From Palsa-360 sp963710315 (GTDB taxonomy: Bacteria; Acidobacteriota; Terriglobia; Acidiferrales; UBA7541), in NCBI GenBank assembly GCA_963710315.1, contig CAVPZW010000008.1, positions 1,054,001 through 1,118,000 on the forward strand: a DNA stretch of 64,000 nucleotides, read 5' to 3'. The position numbers and the translations under genes are program-made. Below the pieces are notes generated by a model. That model ran no database searches. It was not told the origin of the DNA and saw only the letters and a list, made by a program, of their open reading frames with translations. Of this stretch, positions 8,549 to 16,535 are shown piece after piece. Numbering within the stretch: the stretch's first letter is position 1; each line of letters starts with the position of its first letter.

Positions 8549-9649
8549 TCATTTCGTTGCGCTTGATGCTTGAGGCTGCGCATGAATGATTAATTTCTGC
8601 ACGCGCCAGTTCGATGTTTCCGCGGCATATATAACGTTGTCCGAAGCGCAGGCCAGTTGATGCGCGCCGGAAAATTGCTTGAGCTGGCGGCCTGAGCGGC
8701 CGATCACGCCGAGCACGGTTCCGTCCAGCGCGACTTTAAAAATGCGTCCCGGGAAAGTGGTTTCCCCAATGTAGAGCACTTGGTTTGCGCCGGGCGTGAT
8801 GCAGATGGAATTGGGAGCGCCGAGCACGGCGGCCAGGCGCTCGCCCGTGGGCGTGTTGCCGTTCACCGCGTGCGTGCCGGGAACGGGCGGCACGTCAATC
8901 GTGAACTGGCGCAGGAATTTTCCCTCCGTGTCGAACACCTGAACGCGCCGGTTGCTGCGGTCGCCCACGTAGAGATTGTTGTTGCGGTCGATGACGATGG
9001 CGTGCGGCAGTCGAAATTGTCCCGGTCCTGTGCCTTTGTCGCCCCAGGATTTTACCCAGTCGCCATTTTTGTCATATTTCGCGACGCGCGAATTTACATA
9101 TCCGTCGGTGATGTAGGTGTTGCCCTCGGAATCCCAGGCCACGTCGGTGGGCTGGCGGAAGAGGCCGTCAATGGCGGGGAGGGGCGGATTCGGGTGTCCC
9201 CACGGCTTGCTGTCCTCGTCGGCGCCTTCGGCGCGGCGTCCAAATACCATGACCACGCGGCCAGCCGGATTGAACTTGATGACCATGTCGGAGCCCTTGT
9301 CGATGGCCCAGATGTTGTCGTCCTTATCGATGCGCACGCTGTGCGCTTCGGACCAAGCATAGAGGCCCTTGCCGATTTCGCGCAGAAAATCGCCGTTGGC
9401 GCTGAACTCAAAGAGCTGGGCTGCGGCGGGCGCATAGGCGGGACCATTGGCGCTGTTGGAACGCGTGAACACAAACACGTGCCCTTTGGAATTTACGGCC
9501 ACGCCGGGGACCTCGCCGAAATTCATTCCGGCCGGAAGCTTGAAGAAATCGGGAACGGAATCAAAGGCCAGTTCGGGCACGTTTTGCTGAGCGAATAAAG
9601 GCGATGCGAGCAGTAGGCATAACAGGAAAAGAAAGCATTTCTTGTTCAT
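8549..9649 (-). CDS. secreted NHL-repeat beta-propeller protein
   Basis: 366 aa with a strong Sec signal peptide (CFLFLLCLLLASPLFAQQ). The mature part consists of NHL-type blades, each with a D-x-x-G/N-N-x-Y/I-x-D pattern: RIDKDDNIWAIDKGSDMVIKF, AWDSEGNTYITDGYVNSRV, VIDRNNNLYVGDRSNRRVQVF. This organisation matches the peptidyl-alpha-hydroxyglycine lyase-like/NHL family common in Acidobacteriota, usually annotated without a proven activity. The ATG at 9649 has GGGAG about 8 bases upstream. It lies convergent to the trpE cluster and is flanked on both sides by REP-like elements, so it is likely monocistronic. Confidence 0.85.
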   Translation of the reverse strand: MNKKCFLFLLCLLLASPLFAQQNVPELAFDSVPDFFKLPAGMNFGEVPGVAVNSKGHVFVFTRSNSANGPAYAPAAAQLFEFSANGDFLREIGKGLYAWSEAHSVRIDKDDNIWAIDKGSDMVIKFNPAGRVVMVFGRRAEGADEDSKPWGHPNPPLPAIDGLFRQPTDVAWDSEGNTYITDGYVNSRVAKYDKNGDWVKSWGDKGTGPGQFRLPHAIVIDRNNNLYVGDRSNRRVQVFDTEGKFLRQFTIDVPPVPGTHAVNGNTPTGERLAAVLGAPNSICITPGANQVLYIGETTFPGRIFKVALDGTVLGVIGRSGRQLKQFSGAHQLACASDNVIYAAETSNWRVQKLIIHAQPQASSATK

Positions 9650-9753
9650 CGATAGGCTCCCGGCTGAGCTGATTTGATTTCCCTTAAGATCGTGGCGCGA
9701 ATTTACGCTGGGGCTGTGCGAGTGTCAATCATACGCATGTTTGTTGAGGATGG

Positions 9754-9835
9754 TTTGCGTGGCGCGGGCTTCAGCCTGCGGGTTTTGGACCTTGCAAGGA
9801 CTCACCCCCGCAGGCTGAAGCCCGCGCCACGCAAA
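9754..9835. repeat. REP-doublet-like element, GGCTTCAGCC family (longest-armed copy)
   Basis: Arms run from TTTGCGTGGCGCGGGCTT on the left to the matching complement on the right. The 15 outer bases TTTGCGTGGCGCGGG are perfectly complementary. The foot is GTGG rather than GTAG on both sides. The spacer contains CTTGCAAGG. Confidence 0.85.
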
Positions 9836-9870
9836 GCAACTTGCAAACCTGGCGGGAAATCCACTCAGAT

Positions 9871-10212
9871 TTACTTCTGGGTGTTGTTCAAGATGGAATC
9901 CGGAATGACGAGGCGCTCGACGGGCCTTCCGCCAACGATGTGCGAGTCGACGATTTGATCGACGTCTTCGAGAGTTACGCCGCCATACCAAACGGCGTCG
10001 GGATACACCACCACCGTTGGGCCAACTTCGCATTGATCGAGGCAGCCGGCCTTGTTGGCGCGCACTTTGTTGTTGGGGATTCCGCGATGCTTCAGCTTTT
10101 CCTTGAATGCGCGATGCAGGTCGGCGTTGCCCGACGCATCGCAACAGCCGCGCGGGCTGCCATCCGGCCGCTGGTTGGTGCAGATGAAGATGTGTCTTTC
10201 AAATTTTGCCAT
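9871..10212 (-). CDS. (2Fe-2S) ferredoxin, thioredoxin-like fold
   Basis: 113 aa starting MAKFERHIFICTNQRPDGSPRGCC. The cysteine pattern (one near residue 10, CC near 20, then GCLDQC in the second half) and the closing VYPDAVWYGGV are typical of the thioredoxin-fold 2Fe-2S ferredoxins related to the NuoE C-terminal domain (Aquifex Fd type). Its redox partner is unknown; no hydrogenase or dehydrogenase adjoins. The ATG at 10212 is preceded by GGAAAGAG. The frame is open further upstream, but the extra residues fall outside the family. Confidence 0.88.
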   Translation of the reverse strand: MAKFERHIFICTNQRPDGSPRGCCDASGNADLHRAFKEKLKHRGIPNNKVRANKAGCLDQCEVGPTVVVYPDAVWYGGVTLEDVDQIVDSHIVGGRPVERLVIPDSILNNTQK

Positions 10213-10293
10213 GAGGCTCTTTCCAGAATTATATTTGTGGGGGTCTCGCGCGATCTCATTGTACACGCCCGAGCGAGGCGGCGGTTGCGTGTG

Positions 10294-10362
10294 GGTGGCT
10301 TCAGACTGCGGGGTGTCATCCTGGGAAGGACTAACCCCCGCCGGCTGAAGCCCGCGCTACTA
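10294..10362. repeat. REP-doublet-like element, GGCTTCAGCC family (diverged)
   Basis: The right unit GGCTGAAGCCCGCGCTAC is intact with the foot complement CTAC. The left unit has substitutions (GGCTTCAGACTGCGG). It lies between the ferredoxin gene and the divergent secreted-protein gene, so it may overlap their promoters. Confidence 0.75.
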
Positions 10363-10431
10363 AATTCGTGTACTATTAGATTTCAGGGGAATCGGGGCCA
10401 ATCGCACGGCCATGGCCGGCGGGAGCAAATC

Positions 10432-11007
10432 ATGAAGGCGCATTCGATTCGGACCATCGCTATCGCAACATTTTTGATTGGGTTGTTTTTTGCCACAACG
10501 TCGCGCGCGCAGCAGCCGCATCAGCGCGGGCCGTCCACGGCAGAGGAGCGGGCGCGCGCCGTGAAAATCGCGCACGAGTTGGAAGACGATCCGCTCGGCA
10601 AGGACGCCAAGGACAATCGCGCATGGGTCATTCAATGGATCGTGGACATTCCCGACATTACGGTTACGGTGTGCGACGACTATTTCGGCACGATCTCGAA
10701 ATCGAACCGCGGGCACTCCCGCGAAATCGTCAGTCAAATGGCCATATCGAGCACGGCGTTCATGATTGAGCACCCGGACAAGGCTAAGGACGAGCAGGCG
10801 GTGGCAACGGCGGGTTTGCTCGGTTCGCTGAAGGCCTATCAATCGGTCCTCAAGCAGGAGCCCGACGCGCGCTGGCCCTACTTGGATAAAATTGTGATGA
10901 TGCGCGATCAGGGCAAGCTCGACGATTATGTTTCCGAGACGCGCCGAAAGTGCGCGCAGGAAGAAGAAGAGCCCGATCCGGACACGATCCGGGCGGATGC
11001 GCGCTGA
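10432..11007 (+). CDS. secreted protein of unknown function
   Basis: 191 aa. The signal peptide (HSIRTIAIATFLIGLFFATTSRAQQ) is followed by a soluble helical domain with two cysteines (TVCDDYF and RRKCAQE), which could form a disulfide. The region RAWVIQWIVDIPDITVTVCDDYFG is well structured, but I recognise no named family; similar small periplasmic proteins are common in Acidobacteriota. The C-terminus is acidic (EEEEPDPD). The ATG at 10432 has GGGAG 8 bases upstream. It is divergent from the ferredoxin gene and probably transcribed alone. Confidence 0.75.
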   Translation: MKAHSIRTIAIATFLIGLFFATTSRAQQPHQRGPSTAEERARAVKIAHELEDDPLGKDAKDNRAWVIQWIVDIPDITVTVCDDYFGTISKSNRGHSREIVSQMAISSTAFMIEHPDKAKDEQAVATAGLLGSLKAYQSVLKQEPDARWPYLDKIVMMRDQGKLDDYVSETRRKCAQEEEEPDPDTIRADAR

Positions 11008-11092
11008 ATCGCTTCCTCGCGTCGCAGGGTGTTCTTGCCTTGTAGCTTATCTGTCCCGGCGGACTAGATTTTCCGCCGCACGTTACGAAATC

Positions 11093-11112
11093 CCCGCCTC
11101 TGAAGAGGCGGG
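11093..11112. repeat. short palindrome CCCGCCTCTGAAGAGGCGGG with CTAC foot
   Basis: A perfect hairpin followed by CTACAAAA (GTAG on the other strand). Same family as the complete doublet at 46774-46848. A decayed partner may be TTGTAGCTTATC near 11039. Confidence 0.75.
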
Positions 11113-11229
11113 CTACAAAAGTCTGAAATCCCACACCGGCCTCATGGCTTCCTTCGGATATAATTTAAGTTTCGAGTGTACGGGTAGCTGCTGGCTGTGA
11201 GCAGGCAATACTGAAAAGAGATTTAAACG

Positions 11230-11790
11230 ATGATTCTGCTTCTCGACAACTACGATTCGTTTACCTATAACCTGGCGCAGTTCCTCGGCCAGTTGGGCAG
11301 CAAGCTGGAAGTGCATCGCAACGATCAGATCACGCTGGAGCAAATCGCCGCGAAAAAACCGGAGCGCATCGTGATTTCTCCCGGTCCGGGCACGCCGGAA
11401 GATGCGGGAATTTGCATCGACGTGATCAAGCGATTCGCGGGGCAGGTTCCCATCCTCGGCGTGTGCCTGGGGCACCAGGCCATCGGACAGGCATTCGGTG
11501 GGAAAGTCATCCGCGCGCCGGAAATCATGCACGGCAAGACTAGCCGCATTCATCATGACAACAAAACCATCTTCAAGGATCTGCCGCAGGATTTTGTGGC
11601 CACGCGCTACCACTCGCTGATTGTCGAGGGAAAATCATTTCCGCCGGATCTGGAAATCTCCGCGAGAACCGGCGATATCATCATGGGCCTGCGCCACCGG
11701 AAAATGTGCGTGGAGGGCGTGCAATTTCACCCCGAATCCGTGCTCACCGAAGTGGGCATGCAGCTGCTGAAGAATTTTCTTTCCTTATAG
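11230..11790 (+). CDS. trpG: anthranilate synthase component II (glutamine amidotransferase)
   Basis: 186 aa, standard length. A class I glutaminase that feeds ammonia to TrpE. The catalytic triad is visible: the nucleophile C79 in ILGVCLGHQAIGQ, and the His and Glu of VQFHPES near residues 167-170. The oxyanion block PGPGTPEDAG (51-60) and the N-terminal LLLDNYDSFTYNL are characteristic of TrpG/PabA. In organisms with one such subunit it may also serve p-aminobenzoate synthesis. The start at 11230 follows a GAAAAGAG block. Downstream, trpD lies on the opposite strand, so the trp genes here do not form a single operon. Confidence 0.95.
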   Translation: MILLLDNYDSFTYNLAQFLGQLGSKLEVHRNDQITLEQIAAKKPERIVISPGPGTPEDAGICIDVIKRFAGQVPILGVCLGHQAIGQAFGGKVIRAPEIMHGKTSRIHHDNKTIFKDLPQDFVATRYHSLIVEGKSFPPDLEISARTGDIIMGLRHRKMCVEGVQFHPESVLTEVGMQLLKNFLSL

Positions 11791-11873
11791 TTTTTCTCTG
11801 TGCCCTCTGTGTTCTCCGTGGTGCATTCCGAAAGGCGTTTAACACAGAGAACACAGAGGGCACAGAGAAAAAC
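11791..11873. repeat. long inverted repeat, CTCTGTG family, copy 1
   Basis: Begins immediately after the trpG stop codon. The left arm TTTTTCTCTGTGCCCTCTGTG and the right arm, its complement ending at 11873, can form a hairpin of more than 20 bp, interrupted by an internal CGGTGG-like bulge. Copies at 17922 and 40326. No GTAG foot. It may act as a terminator between the convergent trpG and trpD. Confidence 0.85.
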
Positions 11874-11912
11874 AGGAACACAGAAAAAGCAAAATTCAAT
11901 TACGCGCAGGTG

Positions 11913-12901
11913 TTATTTGCCTGTGAAGGCGATGAGCGCTTCGAGTTTCTTGTGGGCGGCGCCGGAATCGATGGATTCGGCGGCGAGCTGCGCGCCTTCC
12001 AGGAAATCGGCGGCGCGGCCTGACGGCGACAATCGCGGCGGCGGCGTTGGCGACGACGATGTCGCGGCGCGGGCCGCGCTCGCCGGAGAGGATGGCGCGG
12101 ATGAGGCTGGCGTTGTGCGCGGCGTCTCCGCCGGAGATCGCTTCGAGAGCGGCGCGCGCTCCAGGCCGAAATCTTCGGGCGTGACTTGGTAGAGGCGCAC
12201 CACGTCGCGATGTACGTCGCCGACCGTCGTTTCGCCGGCCAGGGAAATTTCGTCCAGCCCGCCGGCGCCATGCACGACGAACGCGCGCTCCACGCCAGTT
12301 CGCTGAGCAGCCAGCGCAACTTTCTCCACCACTTGTCGGAAAAGACGCCGACGACTTGCGCGCGGCGCTCCGGCGGGATTCGTGAGCGGGCCGAGCAAAT
12401 TGAATGCGGTGCGTCCCAGGCGGCGGCGCGCCGGCATGGCATGCCTCATGGCCGTGTGCATCGCGGGCGCAAAGAGAAAGCCGATGCCGATCTCGCGAAT
12501 CGCCTCGCCGACGCGCTCCGGCGGGATGTCGAGCGAAACGCCCAGCGCTTCGAGAACATCGGCCGAGCCGCACTTGGATGAGATGGAGCGATTGCCGTGC
12601 TTGGCGACGCGCACGCCCGCTCCGGCCGCGACGAATGCCGCGGCGGTCGAGATGTTGAACGTGCCCGAGGCATCGCCGCCCGTGCCGCAGGTGTCCACCA
12701 GCAGTTCATCGGGGCGCGATCCCTCCGCGGAAAATCGGCGTCGCGTGGCGGCGCATGGCGCGGGCAAAGCCGACCAGTTCCTCGACGGTTTCGCCTTTCG
12801 CGCGCAACGCGGCGAGCAGCGCAGACGATGGAATCTTCCCCGGCGCGCCCGGAAAGAATCTCCTCCATGGCGGTTTCGGCTTCCTGGCGCGAAAGATCCA
12901 T
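11913..12901 (-). pseudogene. trpD: anthranilate phosphoribosyltransferase, multiply frameshifted
   Basis: All TrpD blocks are present in order but in alternating frames: an N-terminal MDLSRQEAETAMEEILSG, LLAALRAKGETVEELVGFARAM, ELLVDTCGTGGDASGTFNIST (PRPP loop), AKHGNRSISSKCGSADVLEALG, FAPAMHTAMRHAMPARR, NLLGPLTNPAG, VVHGAGGLDEISLAGE, GGDAAHNA, and the C-terminal AADFLEG. I count at least six breaks, near 12828, 12708, 12360, 12335, 12145 and 12020. At 12708 a CCC run reads CCCC; at 12335 a GG reads G. No block is missing and the motifs are intact, so sequence error is likelier than decay. The enzyme joins PRPP and anthranilate in tryptophan synthesis. The true N-terminus may lie near 12938. 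Confidence 0.9.
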
Positions 12902-12958
12902 GCCGGCTTCTACCTTTTTGATGAGGAATGCATCATATGTGGGCGGCTCTCGAACCAG

Positions 12959-13036
12959 AGGACAGGCTTCAGCCTGTCTTCCTTTGAATTTCGCAGCGCT
13001 GGCAGAAGTCAAGAGAGACAGGCTGAAGCCTGTCCT
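12959..13036. repeat. REP-doublet-like element, GACAGGCTTCAGCCTGTC family
   Basis: Two perfect 18-base hairpins (8-bp arms with a TC or GA loop) in inverted orientation, separated by about 38 bases. The right copy carries the foot complement (GGTAGGACAGG on the minus strand). Single units of this family lie at 26441 and 43300. Confidence 0.88.
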
Positions 13037-13230
13037 ACCAGGACCGCGGAATCCGTGTTGTGGGATTTGCAATGGGAAATCCGGATTAAGGGCAGAGAAC
13101 CCGCGGTGCATTGTTTCGAATTGGCAACTCTTGCGAACGCATTTTGTTCCTTTCGCCTTGCCCGCTTCGAGTGTTCCCTATAAACTCTTAAGTTTCGAAT
13201 GCACTAAATTCTAGCATTGATGGATGGACG

Positions 13231-14410
13231 ATGAAGATCCACGAATATCAGGCAAAAGAGATTTTCCGGCGCTTCGGCGTACCCACGCCGCGCGGCGAGA
13301 TGGTCACCACGCCGGAACAGGCGCGGGCCGTGGCGGAGAGGCTGGGGACGAAGGTTGTGGTGGTGAAGGCGCAGATTCATGCCGGAGGCCGCGGCAAGGC
13401 GGGCGGCGTGAAGCTGGCGAAATCTCCGGCGGAAGCGGCTGATCTGGCAAAGGAGATTCTGGGCATGAAGCTGGTGACGCCGCAGACCGGCCCCGGCGGG
13501 CGCATCGTGCAGCGGTTGCTGATTGAGGAAGGGCTGGACATCAAGCGCGAGCTTTACCTGAGCATTCTGGTCGATCGCGCCGTGGCGGCGCCGGTGATCA
13601 TGGCCAGCACGGCGGGCGGAATGGAGATCGAGGAAGTGGCGCACAAGAATCCCGAGCTGATTCTGCGCGAGACGATTCTTCCGGCGACCGGTTTGCAGCC
13701 CTACCATGTGCGCAAGCTGGCGTTCGGACTGGGCCTTTCGGGAGATGCGGCCGCTGCTGCGGTCCTTTCCTGCAAGGGCTTTACCGCACGTTCTTGGAGA
13801 CCGATGCGTCGCTGGTGGAAATCAATCCGCTGATCGTGACCGGCGACGGCAAGCTGGTTGCGCTCGACGCCAAGATGACATTCGACGACAACGCGCTCTA
13901 CCGGCACAAGGACCTCGCCGAGCTGCGCGATTTGAACGAGGAAGATCCGCTCGAAGTCGAAGCGTCCAACTACAAGCTCAACTACATCAAGCTCGATGGC
14001 AACGTCGGCTGCATGGTCAACGGCGCGGGCCTGGCCATGGGCACGATGGACATCATCAAGCTCTCGGGCGGCTCGCCGGCGAATTTCCTGGACGTCGGCG
14101 GAGGCGCTTCGGCCGAGCAGGTCAAGAACGCATTCAAGATTTTGATCAGCGATAAGAAGTGAAGGGCGTGTTCATCAACATTTTCGGCGGAATTTTGCGC
14201 TGCGACGTGCTGGCGAACGGCGTGGTGGCCGCCGCGAGGGAATTGGGTCTCAAGTTGCCGGTCGTGGTTCGAATGGAAGGAACCAACGTGGAAAAGGGAC
14301 AGGAAATCTTGCGTGAGTCGGGTTGAACTTCACGATTGCGCAAGGACATGAAGGACGGCGCGGAGAAGATCGTCGCCTGGCGGGAGGTGCGCGATGAGCG
14401 TTCTGATTAA
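13231..14410 (+). pseudogene. sucC: succinate--CoA ligase (ADP-forming) subunit beta, frameshifted
   Basis: The ATG at 13231 starts MKIHEYQAKEIFRRFGVPTPRGE, a textbook SucC N-terminus, followed by the ATP-grasp loop HAGGRGKAGG. Later blocks LETDASLVEINPL, LDAKMTFDDNALYRH, NVGCMVNGAGLAMGTMD, FLDVGGGAS and GVFINIFGGILRCD are all present. Frame breaks lie near 13772 (CCC read as CC), 14157 (missing G, giving an in-frame TGA after SDKK), 14322 and 14341. If they are corrected the protein would be about 390 aa, the family length, ending at 14410 and overlapping sucD by 17 bases. It makes succinyl-CoA or succinate plus ATP in the TCA cycle. Probably functional in the living organism. Confidence 0.92.
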
Positions 14411-15267
14411 TGAAAAAACTCGCGTGGTCGTGCAGGGATTGACCGGCCGCGAGGGCAGTTTCCACGCGCAGCAGATGATCGAGTACGGCACGCAAGGTGG
14501 TAGCGGGCGTGACGCCGGGCAAGGGCGGCACAAAGCACGACGACGTGCCGTGTTCAATACCGTGGCGGATGCGGTGCGCGAGACGGGGGCGAACGCTTCG
14601 ATCATTTTCGTGCCGCCGCCGTATGCGGCGGACGCCATGCTGGAAGCGCATCGACGCAGGATTGCCGCTGGTGGTCTGCATCACCGAGGGAATTCCCACG
14701 CTGGACATGGTTCGCGTGGCGGCTGTGCTGAAAAATTCGCAAGACGCGGCTGATCGGGCCGAACTGTCCGGGAATCATTTCGCCGGGAAAATGCAAGATG
14801 GGCATCATGCCGGGGCGGATTCACAAGCAGGGAAACGTCGGCGTGGTGAGCCGCAGCGGGACTCTGACCTATGAGGCCGTGGATCAACTGACGCAACTTG
14901 GCATTGGCCAATCCACCTGCATCGGGATCGGCGGCGATCCGATTATCGGGACGACGCACCTCGATGCGATCAAGCTCTTCAACGAAGATCCCGAGACGCA
15001 CGCCATCGTGATGATCGGCGAAATCGGCGGCAACGCCGAGGAGCAGGCCGCTGAATACATCAAGGACCACGTGAAAAAGCCGGTGGTGGGATTCATCGCC
15101 GGGCAGACGGCGCCTCCAGGACGCCGCATGGGCCACGCGGGCGCGATCATCAGCGGCGGCGCGGGCACAGCGGCAGAGAAGTACAAAGCCATGGCCGCGG
15201 CGGGCATCCTCACATCCAAAGCCCCGCGGATATCGGCGTGACGCTGGCAGCAGCAATTAAGAAGTAG
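14394..15267 (+). pseudogene. sucD: succinate--CoA ligase (ADP-forming) subunit alpha, frameshifted
   Basis: Begins MSVLINEKTRVVVQGLTGREGSFH (CoA-binding Rossmann domain). It continues in changing frames with VVAGVTPGKGGTKHDDVP, FNTVADAVRETGANASIIFVPPP, LPLVVCITEGIPTLDMVRV, LIGPNCPGIISPGKCKMGIMPG, SRSGTLTYEAVDQLT, the long open part from 14798, and the phosphohistidine region MGHAGAIISGGAGTA. Breaks near 14495, 14555, 14648, 14742 and 15226 are each single-base changes. The total span of 874 bases corresponds to about 291 aa, the usual size. Together with sucC it forms the heterotetrameric TCA-cycle enzyme. Confidence 0.92.
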
Positions 15268-15280
15268 GGAAGCGGGTTTC

Positions 15281-15353
15281 GTAGCGCGGGCTTCAGCCTG
15301 CGGGCGTTAGTCCTTGCATGGACTAGAGTCCGCAGGCTGAAGCCCGCGCTACT
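15281..15353. repeat. REP-doublet-like element, GGCTTCAGCC family (near-perfect copy)
   Basis: GTAG foot at 15281 and CTAC complement ending at 15353. Outer arms GTAGCGCGGGCTTCAGCCTG and the exact complement. Spacer GGGCGTTAGTCCTTGCATGG. Lies 14 bases after the sucD stop. Confidence 0.9.
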
Positions 15354-15433
15354 AAAAGCCCATCCAAATACAAAACGGACGGCAAGGGATTCAGACTCGC
15401 ACGGTAAACTTAGAGACCATGGAGAATAACGGA

Positions 15434-15853
15434 ATGGCAATCGAACGCACGCTAGCTATCATTAAGCCGGACGCCTTCGGGCGCGGCCTGACTGGAGAAA
15501 TAGTTTCGCGGATTCAGAAGGCAGGATTCCAGATTGTGGCGATCAAGTCGTTGCGGCTGACCAAGAAAGAGGCCGAAGGTTTTTACGCGGTGCATGCCGC
15601 GCGCCCCTTTTTCGGCGAACTGACCGAATTCATGAGTTCCGGAAAAGTAGTCGTGCTTGCGCTAGAAGCGGAAGGCGCAATCCTGAAGTGGCGTGAAACC
15701 ATGGGCGCCACCGATCCCGCCAAGGCCGCGCCGGGCACCATTCGTCGCGACCTCGGCACCAGCATCGGAAACAACTGCACGCACGGTTCGGACGCGCCGG
15801 AGACGGCGGCGTTTGAGCTGGGCTATTTCTTTGCCGGCTACGAATTAATCTAA
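15434..15853 (+). CDS. ndk: nucleoside diphosphate kinase
   Basis: 139 aa from the ATG at 15434. Transfers the gamma phosphate from ATP to NDPs through the phosphohistidine H117 in NCTHGSD. Other family blocks: the N-terminal TLAIIKPDAF, RPFFGELTEFMSSG, TDPAKAAPGTIRRDLG. An upstream in-frame ATG at 15419 would add five residues, but GGAG at 15421-15424 is correctly spaced for 15434. Placed after the sucCD genes; the grouping sucC-sucD-ndk is common in several phyla and suggests co-expression, although a REP-like element separates them. Confidence 0.95.
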   Translation: MAIERTLAIIKPDAFGRGLTGEIVSRIQKAGFQIVAIKSLRLTKKEAEGFYAVHAARPFFGELTEFMSSGKVVVLALEAEGAILKWRETMGATDPAKAAPGTIRRDLGTSIGNNCTHGSDAPETAAFELGYFFAGYELI

Positions 15854-15915
15854 ATTATTTGCGATTTGTTGCTCCGGCTGCTTGAGTATTCCAAGAATCC
15901 GCCGGTAGCGCGGGA

Positions 15916-16173
15916 TTAATTCTTGGTCGCTTCGGGCGCGGCGGCTCCCCTGCGATAGATGATCTTTTTTGATCCGCCTTCGCAGGTGCCCACTTCCTTG
16001 CCGTCGGCGTCCTTGTCCTTGGCCACAATGTCCAGCGTGTAGGACTTCACGCCTTTCGCGTCCAGCTTCGCCGCAATTTCTGTTTTCAAGTCTTCGCAGG
16101 GCTTTCCTGCCGCTTGCGCTTGAGCGCACATGGCCGCAAAGAACAGCACGCCAACTGCCGTCAACGTTTTCAT
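15916..16173 (-). CDS. small secreted DUF1161-type protein
   Basis: 85 aa: a signal peptide (MKTLTAVGVLFFAAMCAQAQA), then a compact domain with CEDLKTEIAAKLDAKGVKSYTLDIV and GTCEGGSKKIIYRR. The two cysteines probably pair. The pattern fits DUF1161, periplasmic proteins of unknown role in proteobacteria and acidobacteria. The ATG at 16173 has AGGAG at good spacing; a longer frame to 16230 lacks this support. Convergent with ndk. Confidence 0.85.
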   Translation of the reverse strand: MKTLTAVGVLFFAAMCAQAQAAGKPCEDLKTEIAAKLDAKGVKSYTLDIVAKDKDADGKEVGTCEGGSKKIIYRRGAAAPEATKN

Positions 16174-16292
16174 TGTGCAATCTCCTTTGTTGGAAATTCC
16201 AACTCTGCTCGGAGAGTACCACAGCTTCATCGGACCTGGTCTTTTTGCGACACGTACTTGAAACCCCCTCGAATTAGGTAGAATTGAAATCG

Positions 16293-16535
16293 ATGGAACC
16301 CATGCGCGATCTCGGAAGGATGATGGTCTTCGCGGGCGCGGCGCTTGCGGCGATTGGCGCGCTAGTGTGGCTCGCCGCGCGGCCGGGCGGATTGCCGCTC
16401 AGGCTGGGACGCCTGCCGGGCGACATTGCGGTGCAGGGAAAACATGGCTCGTTTTATTTTCCCGTGGTGACGTGTATTCTGCTGAGTGTGTTCATGACGC
16501 TGATTCTGTGGCTGGTGCAATGGCTGAAAAAGTAA
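16293..16535 (+). CDS. DUF2905-family small membrane protein
   Basis: 80 aa with two transmembrane helices. The conserved middle RLGRLPGDIAVQGKHGSFYFP is diagnostic of DUF2905. The second helix is TCILLSVFMTLILWLVQWL. Function unknown. ATG at 16293; a TTG three codons upstream is possible. Its 3' end overlaps xseA by 16 bases, so the two are likely translationally coupled. Confidence 0.85.
   Translation: MEPMRDLGRMMVFAGAALAAIGALVWLAARPGGLPLRLGRLPGDIAVQGKHGSFYFPVVTCILLSVFMTLILWLVQWLKK

Noticed and set aside
9841..10431. N-terminal 197 codons of an open frame continuing into the secreted protein at 10432
   Set aside because: Runs antisense through the ferredoxin gene and a REP-like element; the signal peptide and ribosome binding site define the start at 10432.
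11913..15267. Programmed frameshifting as the explanation for the broken trpD, sucC and sucD
   Set aside because: Far too many sites, both +1 and -1, with no slippery heptamers or downstream pseudoknots; sequence error is simpler.
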